64,000 nt of DNA from Woeseiaceae bacterium (lineage in GTDB: Bacteria; Pseudomonadota; Gammaproteobacteria; Steroidobacterales; Woeseiaceae): the NCBI GenBank assembly GCA_021773115.1, contig JAJFKS010000003.1, forward strand, positions 186,001 to 250,000, written 5' to 3'. Below are positions 27,784 through 36,240 of the stretch, piece by piece. Position 1 is the first letter of the stretch, and every line of letters begins with the position of its first letter. Made by a program: the position numbers and the translations under genes. Under the pieces are notes generated by a model. It saw nothing but the letters and a program-made list of their open reading frames with translations, was not told the DNA's origin and ran no database searches.

Positions 27784-28026
27784 CTAGATATCAACCGGGA
27801 ATGGTACAGATTGCTGGTACGACACAACGTCCGTCGGTCGAAATATATCTTCGTCCTCTTCCGTGTGGTCCTGGTTGCGATCAAGATCGAGGTCATCGAG
27901 TTCCGTGTCGCTCAGCTCTTCCACACTTTCAGACTCGGACTCTGTCGCCGGGTCGTCCGCCGCATCGTCCTGGGCCCACGCCGCCGCAGCAACGGCAAAA
28001 AGTAGTAATAGTAGTAATCGAAGCAT
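27784..28026 (-). CDS. Small acidic exported protein
   Basis: An 80-residue protein with a leucine-rich signal peptide (cleavage probably after AWA or WAQ) and a mature part rich in Asp and Glu, ending in a short hydrophobic tail (SVPFPVDI). ATG at 28026 has AGGAG seven bases before it. It is placed 23 bases upstream of the channel gene. It could be a periplasmic accessory of the channel/VWA complex. No family is recognised. Confidence 0.65.
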   Translation of the reverse strand: MLRLLLLLLFAVAAAAWAQDDAADDPATESESESVEELSDTELDDLDLDRNQDHTEEDEDIFRPTDVVSYQQSVPFPVDI

Positions 28027-28100
28027 TATGGATCTCCTGGCTGGTCGCTTAGCCCTGCATTGAATTGGACCAGCTTAGCCGCTAAAAGTCTCAGGCAATT

Positions 28101-30542
28101 CTAGTCGACGTTGCGCGCGATACGAAAGCCAACATCGACGCGCGGTTCATCACCATAGTCGCGGTAACTCAATCGCAATTCAGTAATACCCGCATGACGC
28201 CAGCTGGAGCCGCGAATTACATGACTGTTGCCGCGCGCGGGACCCGTTGGGTCAACCTCAGGGTCCGTAATCCCCGGTGTCGGTACCGTGTACCAATCGT
28301 TCACCCATTCCGCGACATTGCCGCCGCCGTCGTACAAGCCAATCGAACTGGCGCTATAGGACCCGACCGGTGCCGTCGACGCATAGCCATCATCAAACTT
28401 GGGAATGATCGACGGCACCAGTTCGCGTGCGGACAGGTCCGCATAGTTGCCGCTGTCCTTGGGTGGCGGCCAGGCCTTGCCCCACGGAAACTTCTTCGGC
28501 ACCGGGCGTTCCTCAAAGCGAATTGCCCAGGCCCATTCAGCCTCAGTTGGCAAGCGGTAGCCATCGGTAAACGGATAGACCGGCACCCATTTGCCGAACT
28601 CCTGCTTGTACACCGGCGTCCGCCCCTCTCTCTTGCTGAGCCAGTTGCAGTACTGCACAGCGTCGGCCCAGGTCACGTAGGCGACCGGATTGTTATCGGC
28701 CGCCAGTGCCACATGAACCTCGGCGCCCGGATTGTGATTGGCACGAAAGTCCGCGAACTGTTTGTTGGTCACTTCGTGGGCACTGATCATGTAGGGCGAT
28801 GTGATCGTCACGGGTCGAATCACTTCGTTGGCACGGCGACCGTTCTCGGAACGTGACGCACCCATCGAAAATGTCCCACCCTCGACCCGGATCATCGTTT
28901 GACCCGCTGCCGTTTTCGCAGTTCTGGCGACCGAGTCGCGCTGTATTGCTTCGAGCGAGCGCAGTTTTGCGGTGACGGTTTGCGGGTAACCGGGTCGCGG
29001 CGTAAGCGTTTGCGTCCAGTCCAGAAATCCCTGGCGTTTGACTTCGATCCGGTGCGGCGCCGAACTCAAGCGTAGCGTCATCTTGCCGGTGCCACGTGCG
29101 CGACCATCGACGTAGACGGTTGCGTCGGTGGGTTCGACAAACAGCGTCACCGTGCCAACTCTTGCGGTCAGGTCAACCGTGATCGACTCACTGGCGGCCG
29201 ATTCCAGTCGCAAGTTGCGGCTGGTTACACCGTAGCCGGCCTTTGACATGCCGATTTCGTAGTCCACCTCCGGTGTTAGTGAAAGCGTAATCGGCGACTG
29301 ACCCCGATAGCGTCCATTAACCGTGACATTGGCTGCGCGGGGAATCGTGTTGACGATCAGTTTTGCGTTTGCCGCCTGCAGCCGAATTAAGGGCAGGTTT
29401 TGATGAATATTCGGTTCCGCAATGATGTTGCCATCCCAGGCACTGAATCCATCCTTGACAACGGTCAGCTCATGGGTGCCCTCGATGAGCTGTACGGTTG
29501 CCGGCGTGGTGCCGACTTCTTCGTCACCAGCGTAGATCGTGGCGCCGGATGGCTCGGATGTCACATCGACGTTTGCCCAGCGTGGCGTCAACTGCACGTG
29601 TACCGTTTCGACGCGGTCAAGACCGACGACATTCACAAAGTCGTTAAACGGCAGGAAGCGCTCAGACTCAACGCGGACCGTGTGCTCGCCAGGCTCCAGT
29701 TCAACGGGTCCATACGGCGCTTTTCCAACCATGGCATCGTCGATCGTTACAACAGCATCGACGACCGGATCCGTGGTCAGTCGAAGCCGTCCGGGTTTCT
29801 TGCGCATCCGCAGACGCACGGTCATTGATGGATCGTCGCCGACCACAAAGGTCTGGGCAATATCGTAGTAGCCCTGCTTCTCGACACTGACTGTGTAGTT
29901 GCCCTCGCGAAGCAGGACGCGATCCCCAACGGGCAGGTGAAACCAGCCTCCGTCAATATCAAAATAGTCGGGTTCCCCGGGATCGATCTCAAACTCCACC
30001 GAAACCGAGGTAAATAACAGGTAAGACATCGTCAGCAACGCCAACAGCGCGCCGCCAACGATCAGTTTGATTGGGCTCCCCCTGGTCGTGTCGTCTGTAA
30101 TGGCCGTCGCCGCTGCGCGCCGAAATGCCGTTGGAGCAATCGCTTCCTCAGCCGGTAGCACACCGGCATCCTCGACGACCGGCGGCCGCGTTACATAAGC
30201 GCTGTCTTCGAGTCGAACATCGAGAGCAATGCGCTTGTCGTTGATGGCAACGCGAATTTCGCTGCCAAAAAACCGCAGCACATCGCCATTGACCAGGCGC
30301 CGGCTGGTTTCGAGTTTCGCACCGTTAATCTGCAGCGAAGTATTGCGACCCACGGGTTGCACGAACGGCAGGCCGTCAAGCAGATCCAGCAAGGCAACCG
30401 GTTCGCCACCGGGTCCCGGCAGGCGCAGCTGACAATCGCCGCCTGTCCCAACGCGCAGCGGCAGCTTGTCTTCACTGTAACGGCGCTCACCGTCGACATC
30501 CCTGATTATGAGCTCTTGGAATCTCAAATCCGTTCCTCGCAT
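28101..30542 (-). CDS. FHA-like/PEGA-repeat/SUMF1-domain transmembrane protein
   Basis: An 813-residue protein. N-terminal 10-110 looks like a degenerate FHA domain (RVGTGGDCQLRLPG, NGDVLRFFGSEI). A membrane helix lies at about 158-178. Five or so PEGA-type beta repeats fill 180-540 (for example PSGATIYAGDEEVG, PRAANVTVNGRYRG). The C-terminal 550-813 is a formylglycine-generating-enzyme/SUMF1 fold (GGTFSMGASRSENG, RLPTEAEWAWA, GGNVAEWVNDWY, GFRIARN). The usual catalytic cysteine pair near the RGSSW region is absent, so it is probably a binding domain. ATG at 30542 overlaps the kinase gene by 19 bases; a TTG at 30527 with GAGGA before it is an alternative start. The periplasmic sensor half and cytoplasmic FHA half suggest signal transfer. 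Confidence 0.85.
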   Translation of the reverse strand: MRGTDLRFQELIIRDVDGERRYSEDKLPLRVGTGGDCQLRLPGPGGEPVALLDLLDGLPFVQPVGRNTSLQINGAKLETSRRLVNGDVLRFFGSEIRVAINDKRIALDVRLEDSAYVTRPPVVEDAGVLPAEEAIAPTAFRRAAATAITDDTTRGSPIKLIVGGALLALLTMSYLLFTSVSVEFEIDPGEPDYFDIDGGWFHLPVGDRVLLREGNYTVSVEKQGYYDIAQTFVVGDDPSMTVRLRMRKKPGRLRLTTDPVVDAVVTIDDAMVGKAPYGPVELEPGEHTVRVESERFLPFNDFVNVVGLDRVETVHVQLTPRWANVDVTSEPSGATIYAGDEEVGTTPATVQLIEGTHELTVVKDGFSAWDGNIIAEPNIHQNLPLIRLQAANAKLIVNTIPRAANVTVNGRYRGQSPITLSLTPEVDYEIGMSKAGYGVTSRNLRLESAASESITVDLTARVGTVTLFVEPTDATVYVDGRARGTGKMTLRLSSAPHRIEVKRQGFLDWTQTLTPRPGYPQTVTAKLRSLEAIQRDSVARTAKTAAGQTMIRVEGGTFSMGASRSENGRRANEVIRPVTITSPYMISAHEVTNKQFADFRANHNPGAEVHVALAADNNPVAYVTWADAVQYCNWLSKREGRTPVYKQEFGKWVPVYPFTDGYRLPTEAEWAWAIRFEERPVPKKFPWGKAWPPPKDSGNYADLSARELVPSIIPKFDDGYASTAPVGSYSASSIGLYDGGGNVAEWVNDWYTVPTPGITDPEVDPTGPARGNSHVIRGSSWRHAGITELRLSYRDYGDEPRVDVGFRIARNVD

Positions 30543-32971
30543 TGCACAACAACCGGCTCGATTTCTATTTCCGGCGCGACGCGAAATTCCAGCCGCACAT
30601 CCCGATAACCCGGTCGTGATCCAACGGCAACATAGGTCCCCGGCCGCAGGCTTATTTCCTTGCGCATGAATGAGCCCAGCTTGCCAACCCGGTACACAAT
30701 CACTTCGGTCGCATTATCGGACACCAGCCTGACCGGAAGTGCCGTCGCGGCACGCTTTAGCAGCCGTGATAATTCATCCCGTTGAGCCGCGAGCCGCGGC
30801 CCGACATCCGAACGAGTGGTGATGTTCACAACCAGCATCGTCGCATTTTGCATGGCCGAGGGTGCGCTTAGTTTGTCCGGTTCGGCGATCAGTTGATCGA
30901 GACGACCATGCAAAGCGCTCATCTCGCGGGCGCGGGCGAGCCCTTCGTGAGCAAAAGCCAATGTGTTATCGACTTTGAGAATTTCTTCGTAAGTCTGGAC
31001 GACGGCATCCCAGTGCTCATCCTGCTCAAGGGCGTGCGCTTCGTGCTCCAGGGTCGAGATATCCTGCAGGCGCAAACCCTGGTCAACCTGCAACAGACCA
31101 TCGGACGGCTCCGGCGATTCCGGTATCAGCTGCTGGGCTACTCGGAAAGCCGCGCGAGCCGCAAGGAAGTCACCCTCTGCGATTGCGTCGAAACCCTCTG
31201 TCATTCGCGTATCGAATTCGAATTTTGTACGGACTTCTTGTACCCGAGCGATGCCATCATGCGCAGGCTGCCACAGCGGATCCAGTTCTGCGGCCTGTCT
31301 GAAACTCTGCTCTGCGGCCTCGAGTTCCAGTTCCTCTTCGTATTCCAGTCCCCGATCGATCAGGCGCAAAACGGCTTCGAGGTTTCTGGCACGATCATAG
31401 CCTGCCTTCGCACCCGCGTGAGTCGGCGTAATGGCAACGGCAAGTTCAAACAAACGGAGTGCTTCCAGCCGATTTCCCGCTGCGAACGCCTCCTCAGCGT
31501 CAGCAAGCGCCTTGTCAAACGTCGGAGTGATTCGTTCGTAAAGCGGCTCAAGAACGGTCAGCGAGGCAAGGTACAACTCTTCAGCATGAGCGAAATCCTT
31601 CTTCAAGTAAGCTGCATCACCGTCCGTGTAAAAATCACGCGCCGCACGATACTCTCGAGGTGCCCAGCGTTCGACGCCACGCGACTTCAGTGTCTCGAAA
31701 GCCGACAGCAATTCACCTACTGTCGTTTCGGCGTTAAACCGCGCTCGGCCTTCTTCATCCAGCCCACTGAAGTCCGCGGTATTTTCGGAAAAAGCAATTT
31801 CTTCGTTATCGAGTACGCGTGTTGGCGTCGTCGCATCGCCCCTGACACGTTTCCGGATTTCCGGATCAACGTAAACTGTCGGGCGATCGCCTTGAGCGTC
31901 CGCTTCGCCGGCTACCGATGTTGTTGCATCGGCACTCGGCTCTACCACAACAGTCCTGGGAGGAGGCTTTTCGCTTACGCGCTGCGGCAGAATGAAGATG
32001 ACGACCGCGAGAATTGCGATGAGAGCGGCAAATGACAAGCCGAGAACAAGTCGACTGTAATCGGCTCCTTGTTCTGCCGCAGCCGCCCGCGATTCGCTAC
32101 TCGCACGCGGCACATGGCGAATCGATTCGACCGCTTGAATAGATTCCGGGTCTCTCGTCGGCTTGCTTGTGCCGCGCAGCCTGGAAACTCTGGGAGGAAA
32201 ACCCGCCTCGGTGAGCCGCTCGATAACCTGATTTGCGTCGGGTCGTTGCTGCGCATCCTTTGACAGCATATCGCCAACCAAATCCACCACAGCTTGCGGC
32301 AGCTCATCGCCGTTCGCCGCGCGCAGGATTGGCATATCGCCTTGCCGGATTTGCTCCGCAATATCGTTTGACGACCAGGGGGGCTTGCCGGACAAAAGCT
32401 CAAACACCAGGCCACCAAGCGCGAATATGTCGTCACTGGCAGCGGCGGGTTGTCCATCGAGTGACTGCGGGCTCTGCGCTATCAGCGTTCCTCCCGACGC
32501 AATCTCACCAACGGCAGTGGATACACCAAAATCCGTCAAGTACGGTGCGCCGTTGCTGTCCAGCAATACATTGGCGGCTTTGACATCACCATGCACTACG
32601 CCTTTTGCGTGGACGTAGGCCAGCGCGCTCGATAACAATCCGACCACACCGAGAATGTCGTCGACGCGCCCACCGGCAAGCGCGCCGAGTTCTGGCCCAT
32701 CAATAAATTGCTGACTGTAGAAAGCCGCCTCAGGCTCGGTATGAAATTCGAAAACGCGAACGATGTGTGCGTGCATCATGCGAATGCTGGCCTGCCATTC
32801 CGCCCGCAACGCCGCTGCACTTTGTGGATTCGGATCGCATATTTTCAGCGCAACAGATGCGCCGCTAAGGCGATCTTTCGCCAGCCATGTTTCAGTCTGG
32901 CGTACGCCGCCAAGCCGCTGCACAAGCGTATATCGGTCGGCTAACTGAGTGCCTTTAATAAGTTCGAGCAT
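30524..32971 (-). CDS. Membrane Ser/Thr protein kinase with periplasmic TPR region
   Basis: An 815-residue kinase (ATG at 32971). Kinase domain about 12-260: lysine in VALKICD (43), catalytic loop HGDVKAAN (127-134, a non-RD kinase) and DFG (147-149). The glycine loop is degenerate (LGGVRQTETW). A linker leads to one membrane helix at about 307-328. The outer part is rich in helical TPR-like repeats (DPLWQPAHDGIARVQEV, AFAHEGLARAREM) and ends in a PEGA-like strand region. It starts 13 bases after the upstream lipoprotein gene and overlaps the PEGA/SUMF1 gene. A substrate among the FHA partners is likely. Confidence 0.9.
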   Translation of the reverse strand: MLELIKGTQLADRYTLVQRLGGVRQTETWLAKDRLSGASVALKICDPNPQSAAALRAEWQASIRMMHAHIVRVFEFHTEPEAAFYSQQFIDGPELGALAGGRVDDILGVVGLLSSALAYVHAKGVVHGDVKAANVLLDSNGAPYLTDFGVSTAVGEIASGGTLIAQSPQSLDGQPAAASDDIFALGGLVFELLSGKPPWSSNDIAEQIRQGDMPILRAANGDELPQAVVDLVGDMLSKDAQQRPDANQVIERLTEAGFPPRVSRLRGTSKPTRDPESIQAVESIRHVPRASSESRAAAAEQGADYSRLVLGLSFAALIAILAVVIFILPQRVSEKPPPRTVVVEPSADATTSVAGEADAQGDRPTVYVDPEIRKRVRGDATTPTRVLDNEEIAFSENTADFSGLDEEGRARFNAETTVGELLSAFETLKSRGVERWAPREYRAARDFYTDGDAAYLKKDFAHAEELYLASLTVLEPLYERITPTFDKALADAEEAFAAGNRLEALRLFELAVAITPTHAGAKAGYDRARNLEAVLRLIDRGLEYEEELELEAAEQSFRQAAELDPLWQPAHDGIARVQEVRTKFEFDTRMTEGFDAIAEGDFLAARAAFRVAQQLIPESPEPSDGLLQVDQGLRLQDISTLEHEAHALEQDEHWDAVVQTYEEILKVDNTLAFAHEGLARAREMSALHGRLDQLIAEPDKLSAPSAMQNATMLVVNITTRSDVGPRLAAQRDELSRLLKRAATALPVRLVSDNATEVIVYRVGKLGSFMRKEISLRPGTYVAVGSRPGYRDVRLEFRVAPEIEIEPVVVQCEERI

Positions 32972-32984
32972 GTGTGCGGACAGC

Positions 32985-34220
32985 TTACCCGGTCGGTTCC
33001 GGCGCGCGCGCCGGAGCACCCACTTCTACGGAGCGTGTAAATCCCGTTTCCGCCTCATAGATTTCTTTTAGCAATTTCCGCCAGCTCTCATACTGGACTT
33101 CCGCGGTACCCGTCAGGCGACGCTCCTGACCTTCAACGCTGACAACCATTGGAGCAGCCTCATTGCCGAAGGATTCCGACAGCTCGGCGATCGCATCGAG
33201 ATGCAGGTTCGCCTCCCGATTGCGCTGAAATGCCGCGAACAACGTATTGAAGCCGCGCGTGATGCCCTGGTACTGCAACGCCCGATTGATATTTCGCGTA
33301 TTGCGGCTGCCCGAACTACTGGTATCAATCTGCGTTGATCCTGCCAGCACGACAACGCCGACCAGCGCTTGCATTTTCGAGGATCGCTTTTCCTGTTTGA
33401 ATTTGATCGTCTCTGCACGCGAATTTTTGCGCCAATTGCGGTACGGAATCGCTATTCCATAATAAAAATTCGCGTAGTGTTCGTTTAGCGTATCGACGAC
33501 CAGGCGATCGCGCTCGCGAATCTGACGCATTCGCGCGACCGACGGGTCGTTCTCGGCGGGTAAACGAACGACATCAACATAGCCATCCTTGTCAGTCGTC
33601 AGGTAGCTCGCGTATGCAGTAGCTGACATATCCCCAAAAAACTGCAACTCCGAGACCTGCCGCAAACGTTGCAAGCGTTTTGCAGGCATTTCTGATGCGT
33701 ACAGATGTAAGTCGTTGGCGAAATCATTGAAAACTTTCTGGTATGGATCGCGTCGCCGGTCGCGGCGATTGGAATAGGATGTCAGCCCGGTTTGCGCTTC
33801 ATAGTCGCGTGTAAACCAGTGCCTGCCGGTTGCATCATGAACGCTGACTTCCAGCTCAACGTACTCGCCATCGGATCTCAGTATCAGGCCGCTGATAGTG
33901 ACATCGGTAAATGCCTGCGTGGACGGTATGACGCGCACTGCACCCCAGTGGCCGGCACCTTGTAGCGTCGTCTTAAGATGGTAGGGAATATACTTCGCTT
34001 CAGCGCGTCGAATATCTTCGTAGATTCCTGTCTTCTCGGTACGGTTGTCGTCCGGAATTCCCGGGCTAAATTCGACGATGCCAATATCCAGTAGCAACGC
34101 CTCATCGATCGACGACTCCGAAACAACGAGCTCTGTTTCTTCGGCAACGACGAGTTCCTGAACAGCACAAGCCGAGCAAAATATCGCTAATGCGAGAACA
34201 CCAATTACAAGTTTTGTCAT
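32985..34220 (-). CDS. Conserved lipoprotein of unknown function
   Basis: A 411-residue protein with a lipobox-like end to its signal sequence (ALAIFCSAC), so probably lipid-anchored. The mature part has a beta-rich segment (ISGLILRSDGEYVELEVSVHDATGRHWF) followed by basic helical stretches. I know no named domain for it with certainty. It is flanked on both sides by 13-base gaps to the glycine-rich lipoprotein and the kinase, which places it within the same operon. It may be an outer-membrane component of the complex. Confidence 0.75.
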   Translation of the reverse strand: MTKLVIGVLALAIFCSACAVQELVVAEETELVVSESSIDEALLLDIGIVEFSPGIPDDNRTEKTGIYEDIRRAEAKYIPYHLKTTLQGAGHWGAVRVIPSTQAFTDVTISGLILRSDGEYVELEVSVHDATGRHWFTRDYEAQTGLTSYSNRRDRRRDPYQKVFNDFANDLHLYASEMPAKRLQRLRQVSELQFFGDMSATAYASYLTTDKDGYVDVVRLPAENDPSVARMRQIRERDRLVVDTLNEHYANFYYGIAIPYRNWRKNSRAETIKFKQEKRSSKMQALVGVVVLAGSTQIDTSSSGSRNTRNINRALQYQGITRGFNTLFAAFQRNREANLHLDAIAELSESFGNEAAPMVVSVEGQERRLTGTAEVQYESWRKLLKEIYEAETGFTRSVEVGAPARAPEPTG

Positions 34221-34233
34221 GTTGCTGCCGGTC

Positions 34234-35199
34234 CTATTTCAGTCCCTTGTACTTGCGATACTCCTCCCAGAGGCGTTCACGCAAAACCGGATCATCCTCT
34301 GCGACCGCCGCTTCGCGAAGCTGTCGCGCCACAATATCGTCGAAGGAGCTGACTTCGATATCTTCGGGCGTTCTGGACTGAATTTCTTCGGCACTCATGC
34401 CGTCGAGTGGTCCCGCCTGTTCCTGGCCGGTGCCGCCCCCACCGCCGGCCCCTGAGCCGTACCCACCACTACCGCCCGAAGCACCCGCCGCCTGTTCGCC
34501 GAGTCCGATCGATCCGCCTCCGCCGCCGGTACCGTCACCGAAGCCCTCCGTATTGCGGCCAACCGATGAAACCTGTCGCTGTTCTTCGCCAATCGCTTCG
34601 TCAAAATCGCCAACTGACTTGTCGAGTTCCTCGCCGAGTTGTTCCGCACGGTCTGAATCTCCGGGAAACTGTCCCACGCCCTGGTCGCAACCTGCGCCGC
34701 CACCAAAACCGCCGCCACTGATGCCACCGTCCTGGCAACCTTCACCGCCGGCCCCACCCGACCCACCGCCGGGCATGCCCAATCCGCCACCGGGCATTTT
34801 CATGTCGCCGCTCGGCATTGTGCTTTCTGTTGCGCCACCGCCGCCGCCACTCATGCCGCCGCCCGAGCTGCCACCGCCTGAACTGCCGCCGGATGAGCCG
34901 CCACCCGGCATTCCCATGCCACCGCCAGAGGAACCACCACCCGATGAGCCGCCGCCGGGCATGCCCATGCCACCACCCGAGGAACCGCCACCGGACGAGC
35001 CACCTCCGGACTCTCCGCCACCGCCGGAGGAGCCGCCCCCCCCGGGAAGGCTGACGCCACCACCGCCGGGCAAACTCACACCGGAGTTATAGGTCGGTGC
35101 CGTTGATCCACAAGCACTCAGTAGCAATACGGAAACTGCGACTGCCAGACTGGAGCGCGAATTCGCCGGAATTTGTTTGCCGGTATTCAAAAGATTCAT
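34234..35199 (-). CDS. Glycine-rich low-complexity lipoprotein
   Basis: A 321-residue exported protein with a lipobox (LLLSAC). Residues about 40-165 are almost pure Gly/Ser/Met/Pro repeats (units of the type SSGGGMGMPGGG), followed by a Cys pair (EGCQDG, AGCDQG), an acidic helix (about 180-205), another Gly-rich patch and a charged C-terminal helix. GAGG lies eight bases before the ATG. It is the first gene of the 35.2-23.5 kb series. Glycine-rich linkers of this kind often span the periplasm or form flexible tethers; the role here is unknown. Confidence 0.75.
   Translation of the reverse strand: MNLLNTGKQIPANSRSSLAVAVSVLLLSACGSTAPTYNSGVSLPGGGGVSLPGGGGSSGGGGESGGGSSGGGSSGGGMGMPGGGSSGGGSSGGGMGMPGGGSSGGSSGGGSSGGGMSGGGGGATESTMPSGDMKMPGGGLGMPGGGSGGAGGEGCQDGGISGGGFGGGAGCDQGVGQFPGDSDRAEQLGEELDKSVGDFDEAIGEEQRQVSSVGRNTEGFGDGTGGGGGSIGLGEQAAGASGGSGGYGSGAGGGGGTGQEQAGPLDGMSAEEIQSRTPEDIEVSSFDDIVARQLREAAVAEDDPVLRERLWEEYRKYKGLK
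34845..35070 (-). repeat. Glycine-codon tandem repeats inside the lipoprotein gene
   Basis: A run of imperfect short repeats built of GGC/GGT/TCC-type codons encodes the Gly-Ser-Met-Pro units. Two copies of a longer unit (encoding SSGGGSSGGGMGMPGGG) are nearly the same. Such tracts are prone to slippage, so length differences between strains are expected. Confidence 0.7.
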
Positions 35200-35226
35200 C
35201 GTCGTCGGCCTCGTTCAAATCTAAGG

Positions 35227-35258
35227 GTTTTGGCACCAAAACAAGCGCGGAGTTCCGC
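35227..35258. promoter_or_regulatory. Two adjacent palindromes upstream of the lipoprotein-kinase-VWA operon
   Basis: GTTTTGG-CA-CCAAAAC (35227-35242) and GCGGA-GT-TCCGC (35247-35258) are near-perfect dyads 28-60 bases before the first start codon. They could be operators or a small RNA hairpin. The wider gap 35200-35390 shows no terminator after the phosphatase gene and no clear -35/-10 pair, so it is open whether the operon has its own promoter. Confidence 0.4.
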
Positions 35259-35390
35259 AAACACCGCGTAAATACTGATTATTCACGCTCTTGCCTACGA
35301 TAATACGCTTATGGCCACAATCCATCATAAAGGATTCACCGTGTTCGCATGCCCGAATGCGTCAGGCCAAAATCGATAATCAACTGAAAT

Positions 35391-36230
35391 CTATCGCTTT
35401 CCGGGCACAGCAGTGTTGCGAAATAATATCAGCGACAAGTCATCAGGCTTGCTCGGCTGTTCGCTGTCTGTGTTCTGCATACGCTGGTTTGCGACCTGCA
35501 CCAGTCCCTGTGCGGCATCCGCCAGCGGCCCCTTGCGAACAATTTCAATGATTTCTTCAACATGCACGTTGTCCATCAAGCCGTCGCTCGCCACCAGGAC
35601 GGTGTCACGCAAATCGAGTTCGACCGCAGCACCAACGTCAATCCGCATGTCCGTGGTGCCAATAAAATTTGAAACGAGATGACGGTCCTCGTGATGCAGT
35701 GCGTCACGTTGATCGAGGAATCCGGCTTCTACGGCAAAACCGGTCGGCGAATGTGCCGTTGTTTGCAATTTCACCAGCCCGCGTTGCCCAATGACAATCG
35801 CTTCGGAATCACCCACCTGATAAGAACGCGTGAGGCGCCCTTCAATCGAAATCACCGTCATCGTCGCCGCCGAGCCGTTGGCCAGCGCCAGCACGGCCAA
35901 ATTCGCGGCTTCTATGCCGTTCATAATTGCCGTGCGCAACAATGTTGTCTTGTCCATTGCGGTCTGCAGCGACTGAGCCAGGGTATTGACAGCAGTGAGC
36001 GATGCGCGTTTGCCGGCGGGCAACCCGCCGGCCCCGTCAGAAACCACCAGCACCGCGGCACCCGGCCCGTAAGGCAGCAATGCGACGGTGTCCTCGTTCT
36101 CGGTTTCCTTGCAGGGATCGCGACAGGTGAAGGCGATCGCCTGACCACCCGCAATGCCTGCCTCGACGCTTTGTGGTCCCACATCGGCATCCAGCACCAA
36201 CGCGTCTTCGATCTGCTTGCTTATTGTCAC
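35391..36230 (-). CDS. PP2C-family Ser/Thr protein phosphatase
   Basis: A 279-residue soluble metal-dependent phosphatase. The metal-binding aspartates are visible: ETENEDTVAL early, VSDGAGGLPAGKRAS and VASDGLMDNV, with a final DDLSLI. It starts with GTG 10 bases after the zinc-ribbon kinase gene and lies 191 bases before the lipoprotein-to-VWA operon on the same strand. It presumably reverses the kinases' phosphorylation, acting on the kinase, the FHA ligands or both. The pairing resembles PppA/PpkA in type VI secretion but no type VI genes are here. Confidence 0.92.
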   Translation of the reverse strand: MTISKQIEDALVLDADVGPQSVEAGIAGGQAIAFTCRDPCKETENEDTVALLPYGPGAAVLVVSDGAGGLPAGKRASLTAVNTLAQSLQTAMDKTTLLRTAIMNGIEAANLAVLALANGSAATMTVISIEGRLTRSYQVGDSEAIVIGQRGLVKLQTTAHSPTGFAVEAGFLDQRDALHHEDRHLVSNFIGTTDMRIDVGAAVELDLRDTVLVASDGLMDNVHVEEIIEIVRKGPLADAAQGLVQVANQRMQNTDSEQPSKPDDLSLILFRNTAVPGKR

Positions 36231-36240
36231 GGTGTATCCA

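Noticed and set aside
30893-32035. A 380-codon open frame on the plus strand opposite the membrane kinase.
   Set aside because: It is a shadow of the kinase frame: the minus-strand protein has clear kinase and TPR motifs, and the opposite frame has no recognisable domain.
34397-35092. A proline-rich 231-codon frame opposite the glycine-rich lipoprotein.
   Set aside because: Glycine codons read backwards give proline. The lipoprotein has a lipobox, SD and operon context, so the proline-rich frame is an artefact.
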